From assembly GCF_008312835.1 (NCBI RefSeq), contig NZ_VSKS01000026.1, positions 1-64,000 of the forward strand: DNA of 64,000 nucleotides, read 5' to 3'. Position numbers and translations under genes: made by a program. Each line of letters opens with the position of its first letter. The stretch's first letter is position 1. This DNA comes from Streptomyces marokkonensis (GTDB taxonomy: Bacteria > Actinomycetota > Actinomycetes > Streptomycetales > Streptomycetaceae). Under the pieces are notes generated by a model. It had not been told where the DNA came from. It saw nothing but the letters and a program-made list of their open reading frames with translations, and did no database searches. This document shows, piece by piece, positions 51,632 through 61,614 of this stretch.

Positions 51632-54526
51632 TCAGCGAAGCGAGCGCAGCTTGGCGTCCACCAGCTCGGCCTGGTCGCGCACGTCGAGGCGCCGATAGGC
51701 CGACAGTGAGCGGTGGAAGTAGCGCCGCGCGGTCTGCTCCCGGCCCGTCGCGTGGTGCAACTCGCCCAGCAGACACGCCACCCGGGCCTCCGCACGGCGG
51801 TCACCGAGCCGCTGCTGCACCGCCAGCGCATCCACCAGCAGCGCCGACGCCCGGCCCGCGTCGCCCTGCCGCAGGCACAGCTCCCCGATGCTCTGCCGCA
51901 CGTACGCCGCGCAGTGCGTGTCGGTCAGCTCGTCGAAGATCCCCAGTGCCCGCTCCAGCTCGGCCCGCGCCATGTGCGGTGTGCCGCGCAGTTCGTGCAG
52001 TACGGCGATACGGCGCCGGACCTGTGCCTCGCGGTGCCGGTCGCCGACGTCGCGGGACAGGGCGAGCGCGTCGTCGAGCCACGGTGCCGCGGCGTCCGCG
52101 TCGCCCCGGTCCAGCCACACCGAGGCGATCGCGTTGTGGGCGATGGCCTCACCGTGCCGGTCGGCCGCCGCCCGGAAGGCGTACCGCGCCGCGGTGAAGG
52201 AGGCCAGCGCCGAGTCCAGGTCGCCGGTCACCCGGTGCACGGAGCCGATGCCGAGCCGGGCGACCGCCTCGCCCGAGCGGTGGCCGAGGGCGGTGAAGAC
52301 GTCCCGGGACCGGGTGAACGCGGCGAGCGCGTCGGCGTACCGGTCCTGATAGAGATGGAGCTGGCCGAGGTTGCGCAGCAGGGCGGCGGACCGGGTGTCG
52401 GTGGGTGCGGGCCCCGCGTGGAGCGCGAGCCGGTGGGTGCGCAGCCAGTCGTCGTAGTAGCCCCGCATGTCGAAGAAGCCGGCCAGCTCGACGGCGAGGT
52501 CGCCCGCCCGCGCGTGGTCGCCGAACCGCAGAGCGGACTCCACGGCGGTGACGAGGACCCGGCGTTCGCTCTCGAACCACTCGACCGGCCGGGTGCGTAC
52601 GGCGCGGGCGATGCCGGCGGCCGGGCCGGGCAGCGGGACCGTTTCCCCCAGCACTCCGAGGAAACGCGTCGGCATCGCGGCGTTCGCGCAGCGGGCCAGC
52701 GCGATCAGGGCGTCCACGGTCCGCAGCCCGTGCTCGCGCCGGACGTCGGGGTCGTCCGCCTTGGTGAGTTCACGGGCGTAGATGTGGAGCAGATCGTGCA
52801 TGCGGTAGCGCTGCAGCCCCAGTGGGTCGGTGCCCACCACCTCGACCAGGTGCTCGTCGAGCAGTGTCTCGAGCACCCGGCCCGGCTCCTCGGCGTGCCC
52901 CATCGCGACCGTGACGAGCCAGCCCGGTACCGCCTCGCCGGGCAGCCGGCCGAAGGCGCGGAAGGCAGCGGCGGCATGCTCGGGCAGATGCCGGTAGCTC
53001 AGCTCCGCGCTCGCCCGAACCTCCAGCTCGCCGGCGCGCAACCGGTCCAGCCGGTCACGCTCGTCGTGCAGGAAGTCGGCCAGCGCGGCGACGGTCCAGC
53101 CCGGCCGGTTCGCCAGCCGGGCCCCGGCGATCCGCACGGCCAGCGGCAGCGACCCGCAGCCGGCGAGCACCCGGTCGGCATGCGCGTCGGCACCGCGCAG
53201 TCGCTCCTCACCGACGATCCGGCCGAGCAGCGTACGGGCCTCGTCGTGCCGCATCACGCCGAGGGGGCAGTGGTGCGCGGGCAGGGACGGCAGGCGTCGG
53301 CGCGAGCCGACCAGGACCGCGGAGCCGCCGGTGCCCGGCAGCAGCGGGCGGACCTGCGCGCTGGTCGAGGCGTCGTCCAGGACGATCAGGAAGCGCCGCG
53401 GAGCCAGTCGGGAACGCAGCAGTGCGGCCCGCTCATCCGGTTCGGCCGGAATGGCGTTGTCGATGACGCCGAGGCCCCGCAGCATCTCGGCGAGCACGTC
53501 GGCCGCCTCACGGGGGCGGCCGCTCATGCCGCCCAGATCGACGAACAGCTGCCCGTCCGGGAACAGGTGCCGCACCCGGTGGGCGACATGGACGAGCAGG
53601 GTGGACTTCCCCGAACCAGGCAGTCCTGACACCACGGCGACGACCGGCCGCCGGCGGGCCCCGGACAGCAGCTCCTCAAGGGCGGCGATCTCCACGTCGC
53701 GGCCGGTGAAGTCGGGTACGTCCATCGGCAGTTGGCACACCGGCGTGACCGGGGCGGCGCGGCGCCCGGCCACCTGCCCGTTGACCTCCTCACCGGTGGC
53801 GCGCAGCGGGGCACCGGGGGCGACGCCGAGTTCGGCGGCGAGCACCCGCTCGGCCTCGGCGTAGGCGACGCGGGACTCCGTGACGCGTCCGGCACCGTAC
53901 AGGGCGCGGACCAGCATCTGCCACAGGTCCTCGCGCAGCGGGTCCTCGGCGAGGCGGGTCCTGAGGTCGGCGACGAGCGGCGCGTAGTCGCCCCGTCGCA
54001 GCCGCACCTGGAGGCATTCGTCGACGGCGAGGGAGCGCAGCCCCTCGATCCGGGCGACGACCGGATCCCACACGACGCTGGGCGGCAGGTCCTGGAGCAT
54101 GCCGCCCCGCCACAGCGCGAGCGCCGTGTCGTAGCCGCGCAGGGCGGCGCCGTCGTCGCCCTGGTCGCGGGCCGCGCGGGCATGGTCCAGGAGGTGCTCG
54201 AACAGCAGCATGTCGTGATCGCCGGGTCCCACGTCCAGGGTGTAGCCCGAGGGAAGGGTGCGCAGCCCGTCGGTGACGATGCCCGCGGCCTTCAGGGCCG
54301 CCCGGACCGCGCGTACGTAGGTGCGGACGTTGGCCACCGCCGAGCGGGGCGCGCCGCCGGGCCACAGGACCTCTGTCAGGACATCGAGAGAGACGAACGC
54401 CCCGGGCTCCAGCAGGAGCGTGGCGAGGACCGCCCGCGGCTTGGGGCCGCCCAGCGGCAGCGGCTCCGATTCGCCCCGCGCCCGTACCCGGAGCGGGCCC
54501 AGCACGCCGAATATCGGCTCCCCCAT
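51632..54526 (-). CDS. AfsR-type SARP regulator (wHTH-BTAD-NB-ARC-TPR)
   Basis: 964 residues from ATG 54526 with GGAGG seven bases before. Order: winged-helix DNA-binding domain (about 1-95, FGVLGPLRVRARGESEPLPL), bacterial transcriptional activation domain (about 100-245), NB-ARC-type NTPase with P-loop VSGLPGSGKST (about 300-310) and an LIVLDDAS Walker B, then a C-terminal TPR array (about 640-960). AfsR-like proteins switch on secondary metabolism and development. No biosynthetic cluster sits next to it, so it probably acts elsewhere. A 9-bp inverted repeat 34 bp upstream may allow autoregulation. Confidence 0.92.
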   Translation of the reverse strand: MGEPIFGVLGPLRVRARGESEPLPLGGPKPRAVLATLLLEPGAFVSLDVLTEVLWPGGAPRSAVANVRTYVRAVRAALKAAGIVTDGLRTLPSGYTLDVGPGDHDMLLFEHLLDHARAARDQGDDGAALRGYDTALALWRGGMLQDLPPSVVWDPVVARIEGLRSLAVDECLQVRLRRGDYAPLVADLRTRLAEDPLREDLWQMLVRALYGAGRVTESRVAYAEAERVLAAELGVAPGAPLRATGEEVNGQVAGRRAAPVTPVCQLPMDVPDFTGRDVEIAALEELLSGARRRPVVAVVSGLPGSGKSTLLVHVAHRVRHLFPDGQLFVDLGGMSGRPREAADVLAEMLRGLGVIDNAIPAEPDERAALLRSRLAPRRFLIVLDDASTSAQVRPLLPGTGGSAVLVGSRRRLPSLPAHHCPLGVMRHDEARTLLGRIVGEERLRGADAHADRVLAGCGSLPLAVRIAGARLANRPGWTVAALADFLHDERDRLDRLRAGELEVRASAELSYRHLPEHAAAAFRAFGRLPGEAVPGWLVTVAMGHAEEPGRVLETLLDEHLVEVVGTDPLGLQRYRMHDLLHIYARELTKADDPDVRREHGLRTVDALIALARCANAAMPTRFLGVLGETVPLPGPAAGIARAVRTRPVEWFESERRVLVTAVESALRFGDHARAGDLAVELAGFFDMRGYYDDWLRTHRLALHAGPAPTDTRSAALLRNLGQLHLYQDRYADALAAFTRSRDVFTALGHRSGEAVARLGIGSVHRVTGDLDSALASFTAARYAFRAAADRHGEAIAHNAIASVWLDRGDADAAAPWLDDALALSRDVGDRHREAQVRRRIAVLHELRGTPHMARAELERALGIFDELTDTHCAAYVRQSIGELCLRQGDAGRASALLVDALAVQQRLGDRRAEARVACLLGELHHATGREQTARRYFHRSLSAYRRLDVRDQAELVDAKLRSLR

Positions 54527-54740
54527 GCGCCTGCCTCCGCAAAGCCCGTGACAGCCCGTGACTGTGTGCCCAGCGTAGCCGTACACACAGTCGCCGAACA
54601 GGAGTTCAGCGATCCGGGACGGGACCGGCACCCCGGGGTCACTTCACGTCGACCCGCCCCGCCCCGGGCGGCGACGGGAGGTGAGGACGCTCGCCGGCGA
54701 GCCGCGGGAGCAGGGCGGGGAGCGCTGTGCGGCAGGGGCG
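54527..54740. other. Gap between the AfsR-like gene and the NmrA reductase gene
   Basis: Both neighbours are on the minus strand. The gap holds the AfsR-like promoter region with the 9-bp inverted repeat at 54560-54592. No terminator for the reductase is recognised. Confidence 0.5.
54560..54592 (-). promoter_or_regulatory. Inverted repeat in the AfsR-like gene promoter
   Basis: GACTGTGTG (54560-54568) and CACACAGTC (54584-54592), perfect 9-bp arms, 15 bases apart, 34-66 bp upstream of the regulator start. On the minus strand a -10-like TACGCT lies between the arms. Confidence 0.55.
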
Positions 54741-55595
54741 TCAGCCCTTGAGCGCGGCGGCGACGGCCTCGGCGAGCGGGGTGGTCGGGCGGCCGGCCAG
54801 CCGGGACAGATCGCCGCTGTCGACGACGAGCTCACCCTTCTCGATCGAGACGTCCACGCCCGCGAGGACGGCGGCCATCGGCCCGGGCACGCCGGCGCCG
54901 GCCAGGATGCCGGTGAGCGCCTCCGGCGTGACCGGGGTGTAGGCGATCTCCCTGCCGGTCTGCCGGCTCAGCTCGGCCGCGTACTCGGCGAAGCTCCACG
55001 CCTCGTCGCCGCCCAGCTCGTACGTCGCGTTCTCGTGCCCCTCACCGGTCAGCACGGCGACGGCGGCGGCCGCGTAGTCGGCCCGCGAGGCCGAGGAGAC
55101 CCGGCCCTCGCCGGCGGCCGCGAGGACCGCGTCGTGCTCCAGCACCGGGGCGAGGTTCTCGGTGTAGTTCTCGTGGTACCAGCCGTTGCGCAGCAGTACG
55201 TACGGCACGCCGGAGCCCAGCAGCGCCTCCTCGGTGCCGCGGTGGTCGTCGGCGAGGGCGGCGCTCAGCGGGCCGGGGGCGCTGGTGTAGGCGAGCAGGG
55301 CGACGCCGGCGGCCTTCGCGGCGTCGATGACGACTTGGTGCTGCCGCACCCTGCCCTTGTCGAACTCGTTGCCGGAGATCAGCAGCACCTTGTCGCCGGC
55401 CGCGAACACGCCGTCGAAGGTGCCGGGGGCGTTGTAGTCGGCGACCGCGACGCGCACGCCGCGCCCCGCGAGGTCCGCGGCCTTCTCGGCGCTGCGCACG
55501 ACGGCGGTGACCTGCTCGGCCGGAACCTTCTCCAGCAGCTGCTGCACGACGAGGCGGCCGAGCTTTCCGGTGGCTCCGGTGACGACGATGCTCAT
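54741..55595 (-). CDS. NmrA/QOR2-type NAD(P)H-dependent oxidoreductase
   Basis: 284 residues from ATG 55595 (AAGGAG upstream). Rossmann dinucleotide loop VVTGATGKLGRLV (about 4-16), then NmrA-like features: VAVADYNAPGTFDGVFAAGD, LLISGNE, and RNGWYHENYTENL near the active site. Resembles quinone oxidoreductase 2 (YtfG) in length and order. It is divergent from the HxlR repressor gene over a 91-bp gap that contains a palindrome, the usual arrangement for repressor-controlled stress reductases. The inducer (quinone or electrophile) is inferred. Confidence 0.88.
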   Translation of the reverse strand: MSIVVTGATGKLGRLVVQQLLEKVPAEQVTAVVRSAEKAADLAGRGVRVAVADYNAPGTFDGVFAAGDKVLLISGNEFDKGRVRQHQVVIDAAKAAGVALLAYTSAPGPLSAALADDHRGTEEALLGSGVPYVLLRNGWYHENYTENLAPVLEHDAVLAAAGEGRVSSASRADYAAAAVAVLTGEGHENATYELGGDEAWSFAEYAAELSRQTGREIAYTPVTPEALTGILAGAGVPGPMAAVLAGVDVSIEKGELVVDSGDLSRLAGRPTTPLAEAVAAALKG

Positions 55596-55659
55596 GGTTC
55601 GTAACTCCTTGTGGGGTGGGTGTGCCACTCACCATAGGAGGTGCGCTAACTATTGGAAA

Positions 55660-55682
55660 GTACCCACCTTGAGGTAAGGTAC
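55660..55682. promoter_or_regulatory. Palindromic operator between NmrA reductase and HxlR genes
   Basis: Outer arms GTACC (55660-55664) and GGTAC (55678-55682) with inner arms ACCT and AGGT (55666-55669, 55672-55675) form a palindrome 4 bp before the HxlR ATG. Likely bound by the HxlR protein to control both genes. Confidence 0.65.
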
Positions 55683-55686
55683 TGGC

Positions 55687-56067
55687 ATGGCAGTAAGTAA
55701 TGGTGGCCGGGGCGGCGACGGCGAGGCGATGTGCCCGCACCGACTGGTCCTGGAACACGTGACCAGCCGCTGGGGCGTCCTCGTGCTGATCCGGCTCCTG
55801 GAGCGCCCGCACCGCTTCAGCGAACTGCGCCGCGCGATCGGCAGGGTTAGCGAGAAGATGCTCACCCAGACCCTCCAGACCCTGGAGCGCGACGGCATGG
55901 TCCACCGCGACGCCAAGCCGGTCATCCCGCCCCGCGTCGACTACTCCCTCACCGGCCTGGGCCGCGAGGCCGCCGAACAGGTGCGCGACCTCGCCCTGTG
56001 GACCGAGAAGCGCATGACCGACGTGCTCGCCGCCCGGCAGGCGTACGACGAGGCCCGGACGCCGTAG
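55687..56067 (+). CDS. HxlR-family transcriptional regulator
   Basis: 126 residues from ATG 55687. HxlR winged helix: CPHRLVLEHVTSRWGVLVL (about 16-34), RFSELRRAIGRVSEKMLTQTL (the recognition helix), then ERDGMVHRDAKPVIPPRVDYSL. A single Cys at residue 16 sits where redox-sensing members (YodB/HypR type) place theirs, so thiol sensing is possible. Represses or activates the divergent reductase through the palindrome between them. The gene ends in a hairpin that overlaps the stop. Confidence 0.92.
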   Translation: MAVSNGGRGGDGEAMCPHRLVLEHVTSRWGVLVLIRLLERPHRFSELRRAIGRVSEKMLTQTLQTLERDGMVHRDAKPVIPPRVDYSLTGLGREAAEQVRDLALWTEKRMTDVLAARQAYDEARTP

Positions 56068-56080
56068 GGCGCCCGGGCCT
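56051..56080 (+). terminator. Hairpin at the end of the HxlR gene
   Basis: AGGCCCGG (56051-56058) pairs with CCGGGCCT (56073-56080); the TAG stop (56065-56067) is in the loop. Twenty bp short of the korB stop on the other strand, so it may serve both. Confidence 0.5.
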
Positions 56081-56100
56081 CCTGCGGATCGCGGCGGCCG

Positions 56101-57151
<1,051 letters not shown>

Positions 57152-57159
<8 letters not shown>

Positions 57160-59083
57160 CGATGGCCTCCTTCAGCGCCGTGGCGAGCTGCTCCGCCTTG
57201 AACGGCATGCCGTTGACCTGGTTGTACGAGTGGGCGTCCACCAGGTACTTCGCCCGGATGAGAGTGGCGAGCTGACCGAGGTTCATCTCGGGGACCACCA
57301 CCCTGTCGTACTTCTCGAGCACCGCCGCGAGATTGCGCGGGAAGGGGTTCAGGTGCCGCAGGTGGGCCTGCGCGACCCGCTCCCCGGCGTTCCGCAGCCG
57401 CCGCACGGCCGCCGTGATCGGCCCGTACGTCGAGCCCCAGCCCAGCACCAGCAGGCGCGCCGTCCCGTCCGGGTCGTCGACGTCGAGGTCGGGTACGTCG
57501 ATGCCGTCGATCTTGGCCTGACGGGTGCGCACCATGAAGTCGTGGTTGGCGGGGTCGTACGAGATGTTGCCGGTGCCGTCCTGCTTCTCGATGCCGCCGA
57601 TGCGGTGCTCCAGACCCGGCGTGCCGGGGACCGCCCACGGCCGGGCCAGAGTCTGCGGATCGCGCTTGTAGGGCCAGAACACCTCGGTGCCGTCGTCCAG
57701 GGCGTGATTGGGGCCCTGCGCGAACTGCACCCTCAGATCGGGCAGCTCCTCCAGGTCCGGGATCCGCCACGGCTCGCTGCCGTTGGCCAGGTAGCCGTCG
57801 GACAGGAGGAAGACGGGGGTGCGGTAGGACAGCGCGATCCGGGCCGCCTCCATGGCCGCGTCGAAGCAGTCGGCCGGGGTGCGCGGGGCGACGACCGGGA
57901 CCGGGGCCTCGCCGTTGCGGCCGTACATCGCCTGCAGCAGATCCGCCTGCTCCGTCTTGGTCGGCAGACCCGTGGACGGCCCGCCGCGCTGGATGTCCAC
58001 GATCAGCAGCGGCAGCTCCAGCGACACCGCGAGACCGATCGTCTCCGACTTCAGCGCCACCCCCGGTCCCGAGGTCGTCGTCACCGCGAGCGAGCCGCCG
58101 AAGGCCGCCCCGAGCGCGGCACCGATGCCGGCGATCTCGTCCTCGGCCTGGAAGGTGCGCACACCGAAGTTCTTGTGCCGGCTCAGCTCGTGCAGGATGT
58201 CCGAGGCCGGAGTGATCGGATACGAGCCCAGGAACAGCGGGAGGTCCGCCTGCCGGGAGGCGGCGACCAGCCCGTAGGACAGGGCCAGGTTCCCGGAGAT
58301 GTTGCGGTAGACACCCGGCGGGAACGCCGTCGCCGCCGGCGCCACCTCGTAGGAGACCGCGAAGTCCTCCGTCGTCTCACCGAAGTTCCAGCCCGCCCGG
58401 AAGGCCGCGATGTTCGCCTCCGCGATGTCGGGCTTCTTGGCGAACTTCGACCGCAGGAACTTCTCCGTGCCCTCGGTGGGCCGGTGGTACATCCAGCTCA
58501 GCAGGCCGAGCGCGAACATGTTCTTGCTGCGCTCGGCCTCCTTGCGGCTGAGGTCGAAGTCCTTGAGCGCCTCCACCGTCAGCGTCGTCAGCGGCACCGG
58601 GTGCAGGTGGTAGCCGTCCAGCGAGCCGTCCTCCAGGGGGCTGCTGTCGTAGCCGACCTTCTGCATCGCCCGCCGGGTGAACTCGTCGGTGTTGACGATG
58701 ATCTCCGCACCGCGCGGCAGGTCGCCGATGTTGGCCTTCAGCGCGGCCGGGTTCATCGCCACCAGCACGTTCGGCGCGTCGCCCGGGGTGAGGATGTCGT
58801 GGTCGGCGAAGTGGAGCTGGAAGGAAGAGACACCGGGCAGGGTTCCGGCGGGGGCGCGGATCTCGGCCGGGAAGTTCGGCAGCGTGGAGAGGTCGTTGCC
58901 GAACGACGCGGTCTCCGAGGTGAAACGGTCCCCGGTGAGCTGCATCCCGTCACCCGAGTCCCCCGCGAACCGGATGATCACCCGGTCGAGCCGGCGGACG
59001 TCCTTTGTGCCCGCCGCTGTGCGCTGCTCTCCCACGACTGCTCCGTCGGCATGCTCCGCTGTGCTGCTGACCTGGCTGGTCAC
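57152..59083 (-). CDS. korA: 2-oxoacid:ferredoxin oxidoreductase subunit alpha (gamma-alpha fusion)
   Basis: 643 residues from GTG 59083 (GGAGGTCC upstream). The N-terminal gamma domain (about 25-200; RFAGDSGDGMQLTGDRF) is fused to the alpha domain (about 240-600), with the family stretch GSYPITPASDILHELSRH, DEIAGIGAALGAAFGG and TTTSGPGVALKSE. This fused alpha arrangement is typical of the actinobacterial KorAB enzymes and uses only two polypeptides. Upstream of korB in the same operon. Reduced ferredoxin made here could feed the nuo2-type complex encoded 4 kb away (inference). Confidence 0.93.
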
Positions 59084-59214
59084 TGAACTGGACCTCCTCG
59101 AGGGCGGCTGTCCGGGACGGCCTTCCCGCAGGCCCTCCCCGGATCAACCCTACGTCCGTAAGGGTCGCCTTCCTTGGGTCATTCGCATGTTGGACACGAC
59201 TTCGAGACGTCCCA

Positions 59215-59886
59215 CTAGGAGTTGAGGTAGGTGAGAACCGCCAGGACCCGCCGGTGATCGCCGTCGCTCGGGGAGAGCCCCAGCTTCAGGAAGATGTTGC
59301 TGACGTGCTTCTCCACGGCGCCGTCGCTGACCACCAGCTGCCTGGCGATCGCCGAGTTCGTCCGCCCCTCGGCCATCAGCCCCAGGACCTCACGCTCACG
59401 CGGGGTGAGCCCGGCGAGCACGTCCTGCTTGCGGCTGCGCCCCAGCAGCTGCGCGACCACCTCCGGGTCCAGCGCGGTCCCGCCCCCGGCCACCCGCACC
59501 ACCGCGTCCACGAACTCGCGCACCTCGGCCACCCGGTCCTTCAGCAGGTAGCCGACGCCCCGGCTGGACCCGGCGAGCAGTTCCGTGGCGTAGCGCTCCT
59601 CCACGTACTGCGACAGCACCAGCACCCCGACACCCGGATGCGCCTTGCGCAGCTGCACCGCGGCCCGCACGCCCTCGTCCGTGTGCGTCGGCGGCATCCG
59701 TACGTCGGCCACCACGACGTCCGGGAGCAGGTTCTGCCCGTCCAGCTCGGTGATGGTCTTGATCAGCGCCTCTCCGTCGCCGACACCGGCCACGACCTCG
59801 TGCCCCCGGTCGGTCAGCAGCCGGGTCAGGCCCTCCCGCAGCAGCACCGAATCCTCGGCGATGACCACCCGCACCCTGTCCTCCAC
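59215..59886 (-). CDS. LuxR/NarL-type response regulator
   Basis: 223 residues from GTG 59886. Receiver domain with acidic pocket EDS (11-13) and phospho-acceptor Asp61 in VVVADVRMPP; Lys in LLKDRV about position 112. The C-terminal LuxR-type HTH spans about 155-215 (LTPREREVLGLMAEGRTNSAIARQL). It is encoded downstream of two tandem sensor kinases, but two strong hairpins lie in the 250-bp gap between them, so it probably also has its own promoter. Target genes are unknown; the nearest candidate is the pair of shared motifs upstream of each kinase. Confidence 0.93.
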   Translation of the reverse strand: MEDRVRVVIAEDSVLLREGLTRLLTDRGHEVVAGVGDGEALIKTITELDGQNLLPDVVVADVRMPPTHTDEGVRAAVQLRKAHPGVGVLVLSQYVEERYATELLAGSSRGVGYLLKDRVAEVREFVDAVVRVAGGGTALDPEVVAQLLGRSRKQDVLAGLTPREREVLGLMAEGRTNSAIARQLVVSDGAVEKHVSNIFLKLGLSPSDGDHRRVLAVLTYLNS

Positions 59887-59910
59887 GCTCTTCGGCCCCC
59901 CACGCCTGTT

Positions 59911-59937
59911 CCGGGCCCGCCCTCCTGGCGGGCCCGG
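59911..59937 (-). terminator. Second hairpin before the response regulator
   Basis: CCGGGCCCGCC (59911-59921) pairs with 59927-59937 around five bases, 25-51 bp upstream of the response regulator start. Could be a leader hairpin of the regulator mRNA or a second terminator. Confidence 0.45.
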
Positions 59938-60061
59938 TCGTCAACAGGTCCAGCATTCCAGCATTCGCCGGGGGATGGGCCGGGGCTACGCGATCGGGGG
60001 TGTCGCCGCGGGTCGCCGTCCGTGTGTGCGTCCCGTGGCTCCGCTCCGCACGCGACCGGCG

Positions 60062-60109
60062 CGCGGACGGGCGGGTGCGGGCTCCTGGCCCCGCACCCGC
60101 CCGTCCGCG
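60062..60109 (-). terminator. Strong hairpin after sensor kinase 1
   Basis: Perfect 20-bp stem: 60062-60081 pairs with 60090-60109, loop eight bases, starting 28 bp beyond the kinase stop (60137). The longest perfect hairpin I see in the window. It separates the kinase pair from the regulator. Confidence 0.8.
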
Positions 60110-60136
60110 GCCCGGTCTCCCGGTCTCACCACGTGG

Positions 60137-61501
60137 TCACCGGGTGCGCTCCGCGCGCCACGGCAGTTCGGCGGTCACCCGGGTCGGGCCGCCGGCCGGT
60201 GAGTCGACCACCAGGATCCCGTCCACCGCGTCCAGCCGCTCCGTCAGACCCGACAGTCCCGAACCCCGGGAGGTGTCGGCGCCGCCCACCCCGTTGTCCG
60301 TGACCTGGAGCATCAGCCGGTTCTCCGACCGCCACACCTCCACGGCCGCCCAGGTCGCCCGCGCGTGCTTGCTGACGTTCTGCAGCAGCTCCGAGGCCGT
60401 GAAGTAGGCGATGCCCTCGATGGCCGGCGCGGGCCGCTCCGTCAGGTCCACCTCCACCTGCACCGGGACCGTGCACCGGGAGGCGACCGAGGACAGGGCC
60501 GCGTCCAGGCCCCGGTCGGTCAGGACCGCCGGATGGATGCCGCGCGCCAGGTCCCGCAGCTCCTGCAGCGCCGTCTTCACCTCGCCGTGCGCCTCGTCCA
60601 CCATCCGCGCCGCGACCCGCGGGTCCTCCCGCAGCTTCTCCTTCGCCAGCCCCAGGTCCATGGCCAGCGCCACCAGCCGGGCCTGCGCCCCGTCGTGCAG
60701 GTCGCGCTCGATGCGCCGCAGGTCCGCCGCCGCCGTGTCCACCACGACGCCGCGGTCCGACTCCAGCTCCACCACCCGCGTGGCCAGCCGGGACGGTCCG
60801 AGCAGCCCGTGCACCATCAGCCGGTCCACCATCGTCAGCGCCCGCACGATCCACGGCGTGGCGAGCGTGAACAGCAGGCCCACCCCCGCGGTCACCGAGA
60901 TCTCGAAGGCGTTGTCCAGATAGATCCGGTGCTGCTCGTCGCCGTACAGCTGTATGCCGTCCTGCCCGGCGTACGCGGGGAAGACCCAGAACCACAGCGG
61001 GTACGTCAGCAGCGACCAGCCCAGCGTCCACAGGGTCACGGTGACGGCGAAGGAGAGCACCGCCCACGGCAGCTGGATCACCGCGTACAGCAGCGACCGC
61101 CAGGACGCGCCGCTCTTGAGCACGGCACCGACCCACCCCATGAGCCCGTGCCGCTTCGTCCGCAACGGCTCCGGCTCGCCCACCTCCAGGCCCAGCAGCC
61201 CCCGCGCCCGCGCCCGCTCCACCGACCCGAGGCCCCGGCAGCCGGCGAGCGCCGCCGCCAGCACCGGGACGCCGAGGAACGTCACCAGCAGGCCCGCCCC
61301 CAGCGACACCATGGTGACCGCGTACGTGAAGAGCAGGATGCTGATCGGCAGGCTCAGCAGCACGTACCCCAGCTCGCGCCAGGTGCGTCCCTCGACCGGC
61401 GCCCGCAGCGCGGCCGGCATCCGGTGCCGCCGTCCCTCGGCGTTCCCGGTGTGTCCGGGCCCCGCGTGGAGCCCGTAGCCCTGTCCGTACTCCGTGGCCA
61501 T
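60137..61501 (-). CDS. Sensor histidine kinase 1 (HisKA_3, four-plus membrane helices)
   Basis: 454 residues from ATG 61501 (GAAGAAGGAC upstream). N-terminal sensor with several membrane helices (about 55-110, 150-185, 220-255). The dimerisation/phospho-acceptor region is IERDLHDGAQARLVALAMDLG with His269. The ATPase uses SELLQNVSKHARATWAAVEV and DNGVGGADTSRGSGLSGL. No PAS, HAMP or large extracellular domain, so the signal is probably sensed within the membrane, as in DesK/LiaS-type kinases. It is clearly paralogous to kinase 2 just upstream; both phospho-acceptor regions are almost the same. Confidence 0.92.
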   Translation of the reverse strand: MATEYGQGYGLHAGPGHTGNAEGRRHRMPAALRAPVEGRTWRELGYVLLSLPISILLFTYAVTMVSLGAGLLVTFLGVPVLAAALAGCRGLGSVERARARGLLGLEVGEPEPLRTKRHGLMGWVGAVLKSGASWRSLLYAVIQLPWAVLSFAVTVTLWTLGWSLLTYPLWFWVFPAYAGQDGIQLYGDEQHRIYLDNAFEISVTAGVGLLFTLATPWIVRALTMVDRLMVHGLLGPSRLATRVVELESDRGVVVDTAAADLRRIERDLHDGAQARLVALAMDLGLAKEKLREDPRVAARMVDEAHGEVKTALQELRDLARGIHPAVLTDRGLDAALSSVASRCTVPVQVEVDLTERPAPAIEGIAYFTASELLQNVSKHARATWAAVEVWRSENRLMLQVTDNGVGGADTSRGSGLSGLTERLDAVDGILVVDSPAGGPTRVTAELPWRAERTR

Positions 61502-61601
61502 CGGCGTCGTCCTTCTTCTCGTCCGGAGCTGTGCTGTCCTTTCCCCAGACTGCTCCGCCGCAGGTCGGCGGACCATGGAGGCCGTCGCAGTCTTGGGCGG
61601 G

Positions 61602-61614
61602 GGTTTTCCCTACC
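61602..61614. repeat. 13-bp motif upstream of kinase 1
   Basis: GGTTTTCCCTACC, reading GGTAGGGAAAACC on the minus strand, 100-113 bp upstream of the kinase 1 start and overlapping the kinase 2 stop codon. Related to the copy at 62933-62945. See findings. Confidence 0.5.

Larger units (their letters stand above)
59887..60136. other. Gap between sensor kinase 1 and response regulator
   Basis: 250 bp with two hairpins (60062-60109 and 59911-59937) and a duplicated CCAGCATT (59951-59966). No open reading frame of its own. Minus-strand promoter for the regulator presumably lies between the first hairpin and 59886. Confidence 0.55.
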
